Positions 1 to 7,028 of a stretch of 64,000 bases of DNA are shown here, piece by piece (the stretch's first letter is position 1; each line of letters opens with the position of its first letter). The notes under the pieces were generated by a model. It was not told the origin of the DNA. It saw only the letters and a program-made list of their open reading frames with translations, and ran no database searches. The stretch lies in contig NZ_AP018827.1 in the NCBI RefSeq assembly GCF_003966695.1, positions 124,001-188,000 on the forward strand. Direction: 5' to 3'. Made by a program: the position numbers and the translations under genes. Origin of the DNA: Asticcacaulis excentricus. GTDB lineage: Bacteria; Pseudomonadota; Alphaproteobacteria; Caulobacterales; Caulobacteraceae.

Positions 1-22
1 CGCTGGCAACAGCGGGCTTTTT
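1..22 (+). terminator. partial intrinsic terminator of an upstream gene
   Basis: The window opens inside a GC-rich hairpin (CGCTG, loop GCAA, CAGCG) followed by GGC and a run of T. This is the distal part of a rho-independent terminator for a plus-strand gene to the left of the window. Confidence 0.7.
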
Positions 23-456
23 TGTGCGCGATTTTCAGAATTGTGAAAACAAGTCACACGATGAAATATGGATTGACCTGCCGCACAGGCCATGCAATTG
101 TTTCTATACAAAAGGACCACGCGGTAATTTCTGCTTTTTGCGATGGCATATATTCGCAAATTTTCGCAGTCCTTTGCAAAATGGGGTCAAATTATCGGAT
201 GAATTCGATTATTTGATCGGTTCTGTGCATGAATCTCCTGCCTGCTCAAAAATAAGCTTTAAAAATCAAATGAGAAATGGGCGCGCGCCGGTAAGACGCC
301 TAAAGGCCGCGTTGTGGATTTCTCAGTAAACCGCATGATATTAGTCCGCGCTGGTATAACGCGTTGCGTATCCGTGGCCTGAGCGTGTGTTTGTGCGGGC
401 CTGCGGTTTCTTCCTCCCCCAAAAATAGACTTTTCAGGTCAGAACAGAAAATACCT
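23..456. other. intergenic stretch, no gene recognised
   Basis: This stretch is AT-richer than the surroundings. Two short overlapping open frames exist here, but neither resembles a known protein and neither has a convincing ribosome binding site. It probably carries the promoter of the small gene that starts at 457, but no promoter could be assigned. Confidence 0.4.
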
Positions 457-714
457 ATGTCCGATAGCTCATCCGATGTGGCGTCGCGCCTCTACGCACT
501 TGCCGTAGCCCGTGATACCGCTAACCTGGTCGATCTCGACGCCTCCCTTGCCCTTGCCCGCGCTTCGGTGCGCACGCTGATGGCCCTGTCGCCGCAGGCG
601 GCCATGCTGATGCGTGAGTTCGCGCAGGAAGAAATCGACCGACTGCATATGGAATGCACCGAGGAATCGCATGGTTCCATCGCCATCATCCGCGATACGC
701 TGAATATGGCCTGA
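457..714 (+). CDS. small hypothetical protein (85 aa)
   Basis: I do not recognise the family. The frame opens further upstream, but the ATG at 457 is preferred because the protein from there (MSDSSSDVASRLYALAV...) has ordinary high-GC codon use, while the upstream part is AT-rich. It is rich in Ala and Leu with alternating charged residues, so probably all-helical and cytosolic, with no signal peptide or membrane segment. A bidirectional terminator follows 22 bp after the stop, so it looks like a single-gene unit. Function unknown. Confidence 0.55.
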   Translation: MSDSSSDVASRLYALAVARDTANLVDLDASLALARASVRTLMALSPQAAMLMREFAQEEIDRLHMECTEESHGSIAIIRDTLNMA

Positions 715-736
715 GCCCTGCTCACCGGTGCAAAAC

Positions 737-772
737 AAAAAAGCCCGAAGGCATTGGCCTCCGGGCTTTTTT
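737..772. terminator. bidirectional intrinsic terminator
   Basis: A run of six A and GCCCG at 737-747 pairs with CGGGC and six T at 762-772. The A-run and T-run make it work on both strands, ending the plus-strand gene 457-714 and the minus-strand gene 791-973. Confidence 0.85.
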
Positions 773-790
773 CATGGCTTGATGCGACGC

Positions 791-973
791 CTATTCGACC
801 GTCTGATCTTCGATCTCGGCGTCCGGGCCGTTCTTCTTGATCGACTCAATGGCATTCTTGGCCGAAGCCTTGGAAGCATAGCCTTCGGTCCAGAAAATCG
901 TCTCGGAATTATAGACGAAATAGGCGACGAATTCGCCGGCCTTGTTCTTTTTGATCAGGAACTTGTGCGCCAT
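791..973 (-). CDS. YegP/DUF1508 family small protein
   Basis: This 60-residue protein starts MAHKFLIKKNKAGEFVAYF and matches the single-repeat DUF1508 (YegP) pattern: a beta-hairpin with F-x-W/F-x-L-K-x-x-N-G-E, then a 'yasKasAknaIeSIKkn' helix. The family is widespread and of uncertain molecular role; members are small cytosolic proteins, often linked to stress. It is transcribed alone towards the bidirectional terminator at 737-772. Confidence 0.8.
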   Translation of the reverse strand: MAHKFLIKKNKAGEFVAYFVYNSETIFWTEGYASKASAKNAIESIKKNGPDAEIEDQTVE

Positions 974-1059
974 GAGAGTCTCCGTTTGTTGGCAACGCCA
1001 TCGGGCGTCGGCGTGAGGATTCTCCGCAAAGGGGATTCCGTCAAGCCCAAGTTACGAAG

Positions 1060-1422
1060 TTATCGGAAGCGTTTGAGCCCGTGGTGCCAGATCAGGCCCA
1101 GAAACCCGCCCTTGATGAATGGCAGCAGCAGCAGGGTCAGGGCGCCCATAATGGTCAGGGTCACCGGCACCACGATTTCCAGAGGGAAATTCCAGAAAAA
1201 CTCAAAGGCAAACATCGGTGCAATGACCAGATGCCCGACCAGCAGCATGGTCACATAGGCCGGGCCGTCGTCGCAGGGATAGGCCCCCAGCGGCGTCTGA
1301 CAATGGCTGCACGTATCCACCACCTTGAGATAGCCCCGGAAGGCGTGGCCTTCGCCACAGGCGGGGCAGCGGCGGCGCAGGCCGCGGGAAATGGCCGTCG
1401 AAAGTGAGGCTTTATCGGTCAT
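1060..1422 (-). CDS. DUF983 family membrane protein
   Basis: A protein of 120 aa. Residues about 17-50 hold two CxxC pairs (CPACGEG and CSHCQTP), a zinc-ribbon-like element. Two hydrophobic segments follow (about 57-75 and 83-105). This arrangement is the DUF983 family, common in alphaproteobacteria and often found near cytochrome oxidase genes, but not so here. Molecular function is not established. Predicted to sit in the inner membrane with the zinc ribbon in the cytosol. Confidence 0.8.
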   Translation of the reverse strand: MTDKASLSTAISRGLRRRCPACGEGHAFRGYLKVVDTCSHCQTPLGAYPCDDGPAYVTMLLVGHLVIAPMFAFEFFWNFPLEIVVPVTLTIMGALTLLLLPFIKGGFLGLIWHHGLKRFR

Positions 1423-1566
1423 GGGGCCGGAACTCCGCTGTTATCGGTTCTTATCATACGCCGATATGTGGGAAACCACACGTCCCCCCGCCATGTGTAA
1501 CGCTGTCGCAGGCCTGTCGATACCGCATTGCGAGCCTTGGGTGTGATTTTACGCTTGCAAAATCAC

Positions 1567-1582
1567 ATAAAGACATCTTTAT
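1567..1582. promoter_or_regulatory. palindromic operator candidate upstream of the ArsR-type regulator
   Basis: ATAAAGA at 1567-1573 and TCTTTAT at 1576-1582 form a perfect inverted repeat with a 2-bp centre, ending 8 bp before the ATG at 1591 in a locally AT-rich stretch. Size and symmetry fit a dimeric winged-helix ArsR repressor, which suggests that the downstream gene controls itself. The assignment is inference from position and symmetry. Confidence 0.6.
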
Positions 1583-1590
1583 ATGGTTAT

Positions 1591-2541
1591 ATGAAATCGA
1601 GCGACATACTGGGCGAAGCGGCGCTGCTGGAGGCGTTAAAGGCGATGGGGGAGCCCACACGTCTGCGTCTTTTGCGTCTTTTAGCGCATGAAGAACTGTC
1701 TGTCATGGAATTGGTGCGGATTCTCAATCAGAGTCAGCCGCGCATTTCACGCCACCTCAAGCTGATGAATGAGGCCGGGGTAATTGACCGTTTTCCGGAC
1801 GGGGCCTGGGTCTTCTATCGCCTGAGTGAGCATCCGGCCCTGACGCCGTTGATTGACTCAGTTCTGACGGCGCTGGGTGATGAAAACAGCGCCGATCTTC
1901 GGGCGCTGGAAGAGGTGCGCGGTCAGCGGCTTGAGGCGGCGCAGGGCTATTTCGAAAATATCGCCCCCGTATGGGACCAGATCCGCTCGCACTACGTCGA
2001 TGATGCCGAGGTCGAGGCGGCCATTCAATCGCTGGTGGGCGATGCGCCGGTCGAAACCATCGTTGATCTGGGCACCGGGTCGGGGCGGATGCTCAGCCTG
2101 CTGGCCCCGAACGCGCAATACGCCATCGGGCTCGACCTGTCGCAGCAGATGCTCAACATCGCCCGCGCCCGCACGCGCGAGGCGGGCCTGAGCGGCATCG
2201 ATTTCCGCCACGGCGACATCCTCGCCACCCGGCTCAATGGTCAGAGCGCCGATCTGGTCGTCATCCACCAGGTGCTGCACTTCCTACCCGATCCGGGGCA
2301 GGCGCTGAAAGAGGCGGCGCGGCTGCTGAAACCCGGCGGCCGCCTGCTGATCGTCGATTTCGCCCCGCACCGGCTGGAGATCATGCGCGACGAATATCAG
2401 CACCGTCGCCTCGGCATCGGTGATGACGATATGGGCCACTGGCAGAAGGTGGCCGGGCTTAAGGCCCTGCGCAGCCTGTCCCTCCCGCCGCATCAGGAGC
2501 CCGGTCTGACCGTGCGCATCTGGCTGATGCAAAAAGCCTGA
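1591..2541 (+). CDS. ArsR-family regulator fused to a SAM-dependent methyltransferase
   Basis: Residues about 10-90 are an ArsR winged helix with the recognition helix in 'QSQPRISRHLKLMNEAGVI'. No metal-binding ELxCxCD-type motif is seen. Residues about 140-300 are a class I methyltransferase with motif I VDLGTGSGRML near residue 158. ArsR regulators of the methionine/SAM cycle that sense S-adenosylhomocysteine (SahR type) are known in Proteobacteria. The position directly upstream of metF and both metH genes supports such a role, with the methyltransferase domain acting as SAM/SAH sensor or enzyme. I prefer the ATG at 1591, which lies just after the palindrome, over an in-frame start at 1528. 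Confidence 0.8.
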   Translation: MKSSDILGEAALLEALKAMGEPTRLRLLRLLAHEELSVMELVRILNQSQPRISRHLKLMNEAGVIDRFPDGAWVFYRLSEHPALTPLIDSVLTALGDENSADLRALEEVRGQRLEAAQGYFENIAPVWDQIRSHYVDDAEVEAAIQSLVGDAPVETIVDLGTGSGRMLSLLAPNAQYAIGLDLSQQMLNIARARTREAGLSGIDFRHGDILATRLNGQSADLVVIHQVLHFLPDPGQALKEAARLLKPGGRLLIVDFAPHRLEIMRDEYQHRRLGIGDDDMGHWQKVAGLKALRSLSLPPHQEPGLTVRIWLMQKA

Positions 2542-2574
2542 TGCATCCCATAAAACGCTACAGAGAATACGCTT

Positions 2575-3501
2575 ATGGCTCCGCCGCCCGCCTTTGTTCA
2601 GTCCGCCATTGCCCGCTCGGTCCGCGCCGGGGCGTCGCACCTCAATGTGTCGTTTGAGTTCTTCCCGCCCAAGTCGGCGGAGATGGAAGAGAGCCTGTGG
2701 GGCGCTATCCGCCGCCTTGAGCCGCTGAACCCCAGCTTCGTCTCGGTCACCTATGGGGCGGGCGGTTCGACGCGCGAGCGTACCCACCGCACGGTGAAGC
2801 GCATACTGGACGAAACCGCGCTGAAACCTGCCGCGCACCTGACCTGCGTCGAGGCCTCACGCGAAGAGGTCGATGAGGTCATCCGCGAATACTGGAACGC
2901 CGGTGTGCGCCACATCGTGGCCCTGCGTGGCGACCCGCCCGGCGGGCTTCAGGACGGTCAGTACAGGCCGCGTCCGGACGGCTATCAGAACGCCACGGAG
3001 CTGACCGCCGCCATCCGCCGCATCGGTGATTTTGAGGTCAGCGTCGGCGTCTATCCGGAAAAGCACCCGCAGTCGCCGTCTCTAGACTTTGATCTCGACG
3101 TGCTGCGTCAGAAGGTCGATGCCGGGGCGACGCGCGGCATCAGCCAGTTCTTCTTTGAGCCGGAAACCTTCCTGCGCTTCCGCGATGCCGTGGCCGATGC
3201 GGGCATTCAGATTGATCTGACGCCGGGCATCATGCCGGTCACCAATTTCAAGGGCCTGCGCAAGATGGCGGCGGCCTGCGAAGCCGCGGTGCCCGACTGG
3301 CTGCAAGAGCTTTTCCAAGGCCTCGACGACGATGCGGAGACGCGCAAACTGCTGGCCTCGGCCGTGGCGGTCGAGCAGGTGCTGGGGTTGGAGCGCGAAG
3401 GGGTGAACCATTTCCACTTCTACACGCTCAACCGGGCCGAACTGGTCTATTCCATCTGTCGCGTTCTAGGTCTAAGGGACGGTCAGCCGACCGCCGCCTG
3501 A
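2575..3501 (+). CDS. metF: 5,10-methylenetetrahydrofolate reductase
   Basis: A FAD-dependent TIM-barrel enzyme that reduces 5,10-methylene-THF to 5-methyl-THF, the methyl donor for methionine synthase. The 308 residues match the usual MetF length. Visible motifs are 'VSFEFFPPKS' near the N terminus with the catalytic Glu, 'VSVTYGAGGS', 'HIVALRGDPP' and 'GISQFFFEP'. It starts 33 bp after the ArsR-methyltransferase gene and runs into the next methyltransferase gene, so it is probably co-transcribed with metH and controlled by the upstream regulator. Confidence 0.95.
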   Translation: MAPPPAFVQSAIARSVRAGASHLNVSFEFFPPKSAEMEESLWGAIRRLEPLNPSFVSVTYGAGGSTRERTHRTVKRILDETALKPAAHLTCVEASREEVDEVIREYWNAGVRHIVALRGDPPGGLQDGQYRPRPDGYQNATELTAAIRRIGDFEVSVGVYPEKHPQSPSLDFDLDVLRQKVDAGATRGISQFFFEPETFLRFRDAVADAGIQIDLTPGIMPVTNFKGLRKMAAACEAAVPDWLQELFQGLDDDAETRKLLASAVAVEQVLGLEREGVNHFHFYTLNRAELVYSICRVLGLRDGQPTAA

Positions 3502-3511
3502 TTGCCTTCTC

Positions 3512-4234
3512 ATGTCTCTTCAACCTGACTACGCTTCGATTACGCGGGCGGACCCCAATCCGTTCAAGCGCTATTTGCAACGCAAGCGCTTCGAGGAGGC
3601 GATTGCCCTGCTGAAAGGTCGGCATCCGGCGCTCAGTATCGACTACGGTGCCGGTGATGGTGAACTGGCGCGGCAGCTACGTCAGGCCTGTCCCGACGGC
3701 GAGGTCATTTGCTTTGAGCCGTCGGCGCAGTTGCGAGCGCAGGCTGTGGCCCATGTCGGCGCGCTGAGCGGCGTGACGGTGGTGGCCGGGATCGAAGGGA
3801 TTGCCGATGCGAGTGCGGACGCGATCTTCTGTCTGGAGGTGTTCGAGCACCTGCCACCCGAGGAGATGGAGGCGGCGCTGGCCCAGATGCACCGGCTGTT
3901 GAAGCCCGATGGCGTGCTGATTATCGGCGTGCCGGTCGAGACGGGGCCGGTGGCGTGGGTGAAGGGCTGGTTCCGCGGGCGTCGGCGAGTGGATTTCGAC
4001 ACGGACCGCTATCGTATCGCGCAGGCGGCGCGCGGCGATATCCGTTTCGAGCGCTTGCGCGTGGACTTTGAGGGCGGCTGGGGCTACTACCCGCACCATC
4101 TGGGCTTTGATTATCGTGATCTGCTGGCGCGCGTGAAGGCGCACTTTGTGATCGAAACGCGCCGCTCCAGCCCGCTGGCCCTGCTGCCACCGGAATGGAA
4201 CAGCGAACTGAACCTGCTTCTGCGGAAGCGCTGA
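3512..4234 (+). CDS. class I SAM-dependent methyltransferase
   Basis: A protein of 240 aa with a Rossmann methyltransferase core: motif I 'IDYGAGDGELARQL' near residue 48, acidic motif II 'ICFEPS', and 'DAIFCLEVFEHLPPEEM' as the post-motif typical of UbiG/Bioc-like enzymes. The substrate cannot be told from sequence. It begins 10 bp after the metF stop, so it is in the same operon. C-terminal residues rich in aromatic and basic amino acids probably shape the acceptor pocket. Confidence 0.8.
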   Translation: MSLQPDYASITRADPNPFKRYLQRKRFEEAIALLKGRHPALSIDYGAGDGELARQLRQACPDGEVICFEPSAQLRAQAVAHVGALSGVTVVAGIEGIADASADAIFCLEVFEHLPPEEMEAALAQMHRLLKPDGVLIIGVPVETGPVAWVKGWFRGRRRVDFDTDRYRIAQAARGDIRFERLRVDFEGGWGYYPHHLGFDYRDLLARVKAHFVIETRRSSPLALLPPEWNSELNLLLRKR

Positions 4235-4243
4235 TAACCTTCG

Positions 4244-4365
4244 CCTCCCCTGATTTCAGGGGAGGTGGATTCGAGGCCGCAAGGCTTCGAAGACGGTGGG
4301 GTTAAACCCGCCGGTGTAACCCCCCTCCGCCCATTCCGGCGGTGTCCCCCCTGAGATCAGGGGGG
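4244..4365. repeat. GC-rich intergenic palindromic repeat
   Basis: Perfect hairpins lie at 4244-4265 (CCTCCCCTGA/TCAGGGGAGG) and 4346-4365 (CCCCCCTGA/TCAGGGGGG). Between them is a smaller inverted element around the 'gaggccgcaaggcttc' region. Similar C/G-rich elements recur near 6.57, 24.4, 28.9, 42.9 and 59.0 kb, which suggests a genome-wide REP-like family. The second hairpin ends 12 bp before metH and contributes its GGGGGGAAGGAG ribosome binding site. Confidence 0.6.
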
Positions 4366-4377
4366 AAGGAGACAGAT

Positions 4378-5442
4378 ATGACCCGTCAGGACCGCATTGA
4401 CACCCTGAAAGCCGCCGCCAAGGAACGCATCCTGATCCTCGACGGATCATGGGGCGTGATGATCCAGCGGCGTGGCCTCGATGAGCAGGATTTCCGCGGT
4501 GAGCGCTTCAAGGACCATGTTGGTCAGATGAAGGGCAATAACGACATCCTGTGCCTGACCCGCCCGGACATCATCACCGACCTGCACAATCAATACTATG
4601 CGGCGGGGGCTGATATTTCCGAGACCAATACCTTCTCGGCGACGACCATTGCCATGGACGACTATCACCTTGATGCGCAGGCCTGCTGGGACATCAATTA
4701 CGAAGGGGCGAAGCTGGCGCGCGCCGCCGCCGATGCCTGGACGGCGAAGGAGCCGGAAAAGCCGCGCTTTGTGGCGGGCTCGATCGGGCCGCTGAACAAG
4801 ATGCTGTCCATGTCGTCGGACGTGAATGACCCCGGCGCGCGCAGCGTCACCTTCGATCAGGTCTATGAGGCCTATAAGCAGCAGATTCGCGCGCTGAACG
4901 AAGGTGGGGTGGACCTCTATCTGGTTGAGACCATTACCGACACGCTGAACTGCAAGGCGGCGCTCAAGGCCATTATGGACCTTGAGGACGAGGGGCTCGA
5001 CAAGCTGCCGATCTGGATTTCGGGCACCATTACCGACCGCTCGGGCCGTACCCTCAGCGGGCAGACGGCGGAGGCCTTCTGGAACTCGGTCAAGCACGCC
5101 AAACCGTTTGCCATCGGCTTTAACTGCGCGCTGGGGGCCGACCTGATGCGCCCCCACATTGCCGAGCTGGCGCGCGTGGCCGATACGCTGGTCGCCGCCT
5201 ATCCCAATGCCGGCCTGCCCAACGCCATGGGGCAGTATGACGAGCAGCCGCACGAAACGGCGCACGAACTGCACGAATGGGCCAAGGACGGGCTGGTCAA
5301 TATTCTGGGGGGCTGCTGCGGCACGACACCCGACCATATCAAACACGTCGCCGATGAGGTGCGCGGGTTTGCGCCGCGCGTCCCGCCGGAGCGCCCGCGC
5401 GCCCTGCGTCTGGCGGGCCTTGAACCGTTTGAATTGAATTGA
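4378..5442 (+). CDS. metH: methionine synthase, homocysteine-binding half (split MetH)
   Basis: A 354-residue Zn-dependent homocysteine S-methyltransferase barrel, equal to the N-terminal module of cobalamin-dependent methionine synthase. The zinc ligands are visible as Cys near residue 250 (GFNCALG) and the Cys pair near 313-314 (GGCCGTTPDH). 'ILDGSWGVMIQ' marks the N terminus. The remaining modules are encoded separately at 7029-9686. A split MetH is known in Caulobacter. The ATG at 4378 follows a strong AAGGAG site, better than the in-frame upstream start. Confidence 0.93.
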   Translation: MTRQDRIDTLKAAAKERILILDGSWGVMIQRRGLDEQDFRGERFKDHVGQMKGNNDILCLTRPDIITDLHNQYYAAGADISETNTFSATTIAMDDYHLDAQACWDINYEGAKLARAAADAWTAKEPEKPRFVAGSIGPLNKMLSMSSDVNDPGARSVTFDQVYEAYKQQIRALNEGGVDLYLVETITDTLNCKAALKAIMDLEDEGLDKLPIWISGTITDRSGRTLSGQTAEAFWNSVKHAKPFAIGFNCALGADLMRPHIAELARVADTLVAAYPNAGLPNAMGQYDEQPHETAHELHEWAKDGLVNILGGCCGTTPDHIKHVADEVRGFAPRVPPERPRALRLAGLEPFELN

Positions 5443-5449
5443 GGTTGTT

Positions 5450-6439
5450 ATGCGTCTGACCCTGCTTTTCGGCGGCCTGAGCCGCGAGCGTCTGGTGGCC
5501 GTCGCCACCACCCAATCCCTGCACAAGGCCCTGCCCGAAGCCGATCTATGGTTCTGGGACGAGGACAATCACGTCTATGAGGCCTCGTCTCTGGCGCTTC
5601 TGGGCCATCAGCGGCCGTTCGAGGTGCCCTTCCGCGCCGATGGCCACGATCTGGGGACCATTGATCAGGCGCTGGACAGGGCCGCCGCCGAAGACCGCGT
5701 GCTGGTGCTTGGCCTGCACGGTGGCATTGCCGAAAATGGCGAGTTTCAGGTTAAGTGCGAGGCGAGGGGCGTGCCCTTCACCGGCTCCGGTTCGGCGGCT
5801 TCGCATCTGTCTTTCGATAAGGTCTCGGCCAAGCGCTTTGCCGCCTGCGCCGGGGTGCCGTCTCCGGCGGGCATTGCGCTCAGTGACCTTGACGCCGCCT
5901 TTGCCGAATATGGCAAGCTGGTCGCCAAGCCGGCGCAGGACGGGTCGAGCTTCGGCCTGATCTTCGTCAACTCGACCAATGACCTTGTGGCGGTGCGCGA
6001 AGCCGCCAATGAACAGCCCTATCTGATCGAGCCGTTTGTGACGGGGGCCGAGGCGACCTGCGCCGTGCTTGAGCAGGCCGACGGGTCGCTGATCGCCCTG
6101 CCGCCCATCGAGATCATCCCTGACCGCGGGGCCTTTGATTACCACTCCAAATATCTGTCCAACCAGACGCAGGAAATCTGCCCCGCGCGCTTTGCGCCGG
6201 AGGTGATGGCGGAGATTCAGCGGCTGGCCATTGCGGCGCATAAGGCGCTGTCGTGCCGGGGCTATACGCGGTCGGACTTCATCGTCTCCGATAAGGGCCC
6301 GGTGTTTATCGAAACCAACACCCTGCCCGGTATGACGGCCTCGTCGCTGTACCCCAAGGCGCTGGCGGCGCAGGGGATTGGCTTTGTCGATTTCCTGCAC
6401 GGTCAGGTCGATATTGCGGTCAGGCGGGCGGGGAAATAG
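5450..6439 (+). CDS. D-alanine-D-alanine ligase-like ATP-grasp protein
   Basis: A 329-residue ATP-grasp ligase resembling Ddl. It has the N-terminal 'LLFGGLSRER' and 'LVLGLHGGIAENG' segments, an ATP-grasp 'KPAQDGSSFGL' loop, and the C-terminal metal/substrate site 'FIETNTLPGMTASSLYPKA'. Ddl joins two D-Ala molecules for peptidoglycan, but this copy lies between the metH halves rather than in the division/cell-wall cluster, so it may be a second ligase with another amino-acid specificity. The start is 7 bp after the metH stop, indicating co-transcription. Confidence 0.75.
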   Translation: MRLTLLFGGLSRERLVAVATTQSLHKALPEADLWFWDEDNHVYEASSLALLGHQRPFEVPFRADGHDLGTIDQALDRAAAEDRVLVLGLHGGIAENGEFQVKCEARGVPFTGSGSAASHLSFDKVSAKRFAACAGVPSPAGIALSDLDAAFAEYGKLVAKPAQDGSSFGLIFVNSTNDLVAVREAANEQPYLIEPFVTGAEATCAVLEQADGSLIALPPIEIIPDRGAFDYHSKYLSNQTQEICPARFAPEVMAEIQRLAIAAHKALSCRGYTRSDFIVSDKGPVFIETNTLPGMTASSLYPKALAAQGIGFVDFLHGQVDIAVRRAGK

Positions 6440-6564
6440 TTCTCCTCCCTTCGCTTTCGCCAGCATTGGGCATCTGAGCGCGTAACGAAGATAACGGAAG
6501 GGGATATGTTTGTCCGCATCGCAGTCTCGATAAACGAAGTCAGGTGATGTTTTTACGACCTGAG

Positions 6565-6620
6565 TCCTCCCCCTCTACCGCTTCGCGGTCCCCCTCCCCA
6601 CGCTTCGCGCAGGGAGGAGA
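6565..6620. repeat. GC-rich intergenic palindromic repeat
   Basis: The 190-bp gap between the Ddl-like gene and the next gene has C-rich and G-rich arms (TCCTCCCCCTC and CAGGGAGGAGA) enclosing ACCGCTTCGCGGT at 6577-6589. It belongs by look to the same family as the elements at 4244, 24371, 28883 and 58994. The right arm supplies the GGGAGGAG ribosome binding site of the gene at 6630. Confidence 0.5.
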
Positions 6621-6629
6621 AAACAGGAA

Positions 6630-7022
6630 ATGACCCTAAATCCTTTTTCCGACAACTGGTCCGACCGTCTGCGGATCGCCGCCGATGTGCTGAAAGACGT
6701 TACGCCGGACGAGCTGCGTGTCGATCAGCCGTTTTATGATGAACTGACGCTGGTCCTGACCGAATACCGCCTGAGCGATGCCGCCTTTGCCGCTGCCGCG
6801 CCGCAGGTGCCCAATCCGCCGGACTGGGCGCAACTGAGCGCCGCCGTGCATGGTTCGACGCCCAATGCCCTGCTGCTGCACATCCACGGCTGGCTGGCGC
6901 AGGCGCGGTGGATCGACACGCCTCTGGTGCGCGTGCACGCACAGGGCCTGCTCGAACCGGCGCTGCGGCGACTGGCGGCCCATGTTTCCGACCTTGATAT
7001 TACACCTGTAAAAGACGATTAA
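6630..7022 (+). CDS. hypothetical protein between the metH halves
   Basis: A protein of 130 aa that I do not recognise. It has no signal peptide or membrane segment and is rich in Ala, Leu and Pro, with a predicted helical core. It ends 6 bp before the second metH gene and has normal local codon use, so it is a genuine member of the operon. A structural or accessory role for the split methionine synthase is conceivable from location only. Confidence 0.65.
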   Translation: MTLNPFSDNWSDRLRIAADVLKDVTPDELRVDQPFYDELTLVLTEYRLSDAAFAAAAPQVPNPPDWAQLSAAVHGSTPNALLLHIHGWLAQARWIDTPLVRVHAQGLLEPALRRLAAHVSDLDITPVKDD

Positions 7023-7028
7023 GCGCGC

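Noticed and set aside
1423-1590. SAM riboswitch before the methionine cluster
   Set aside because: No SAM-I or SAM-II core is apparent; the palindrome fits a protein operator.
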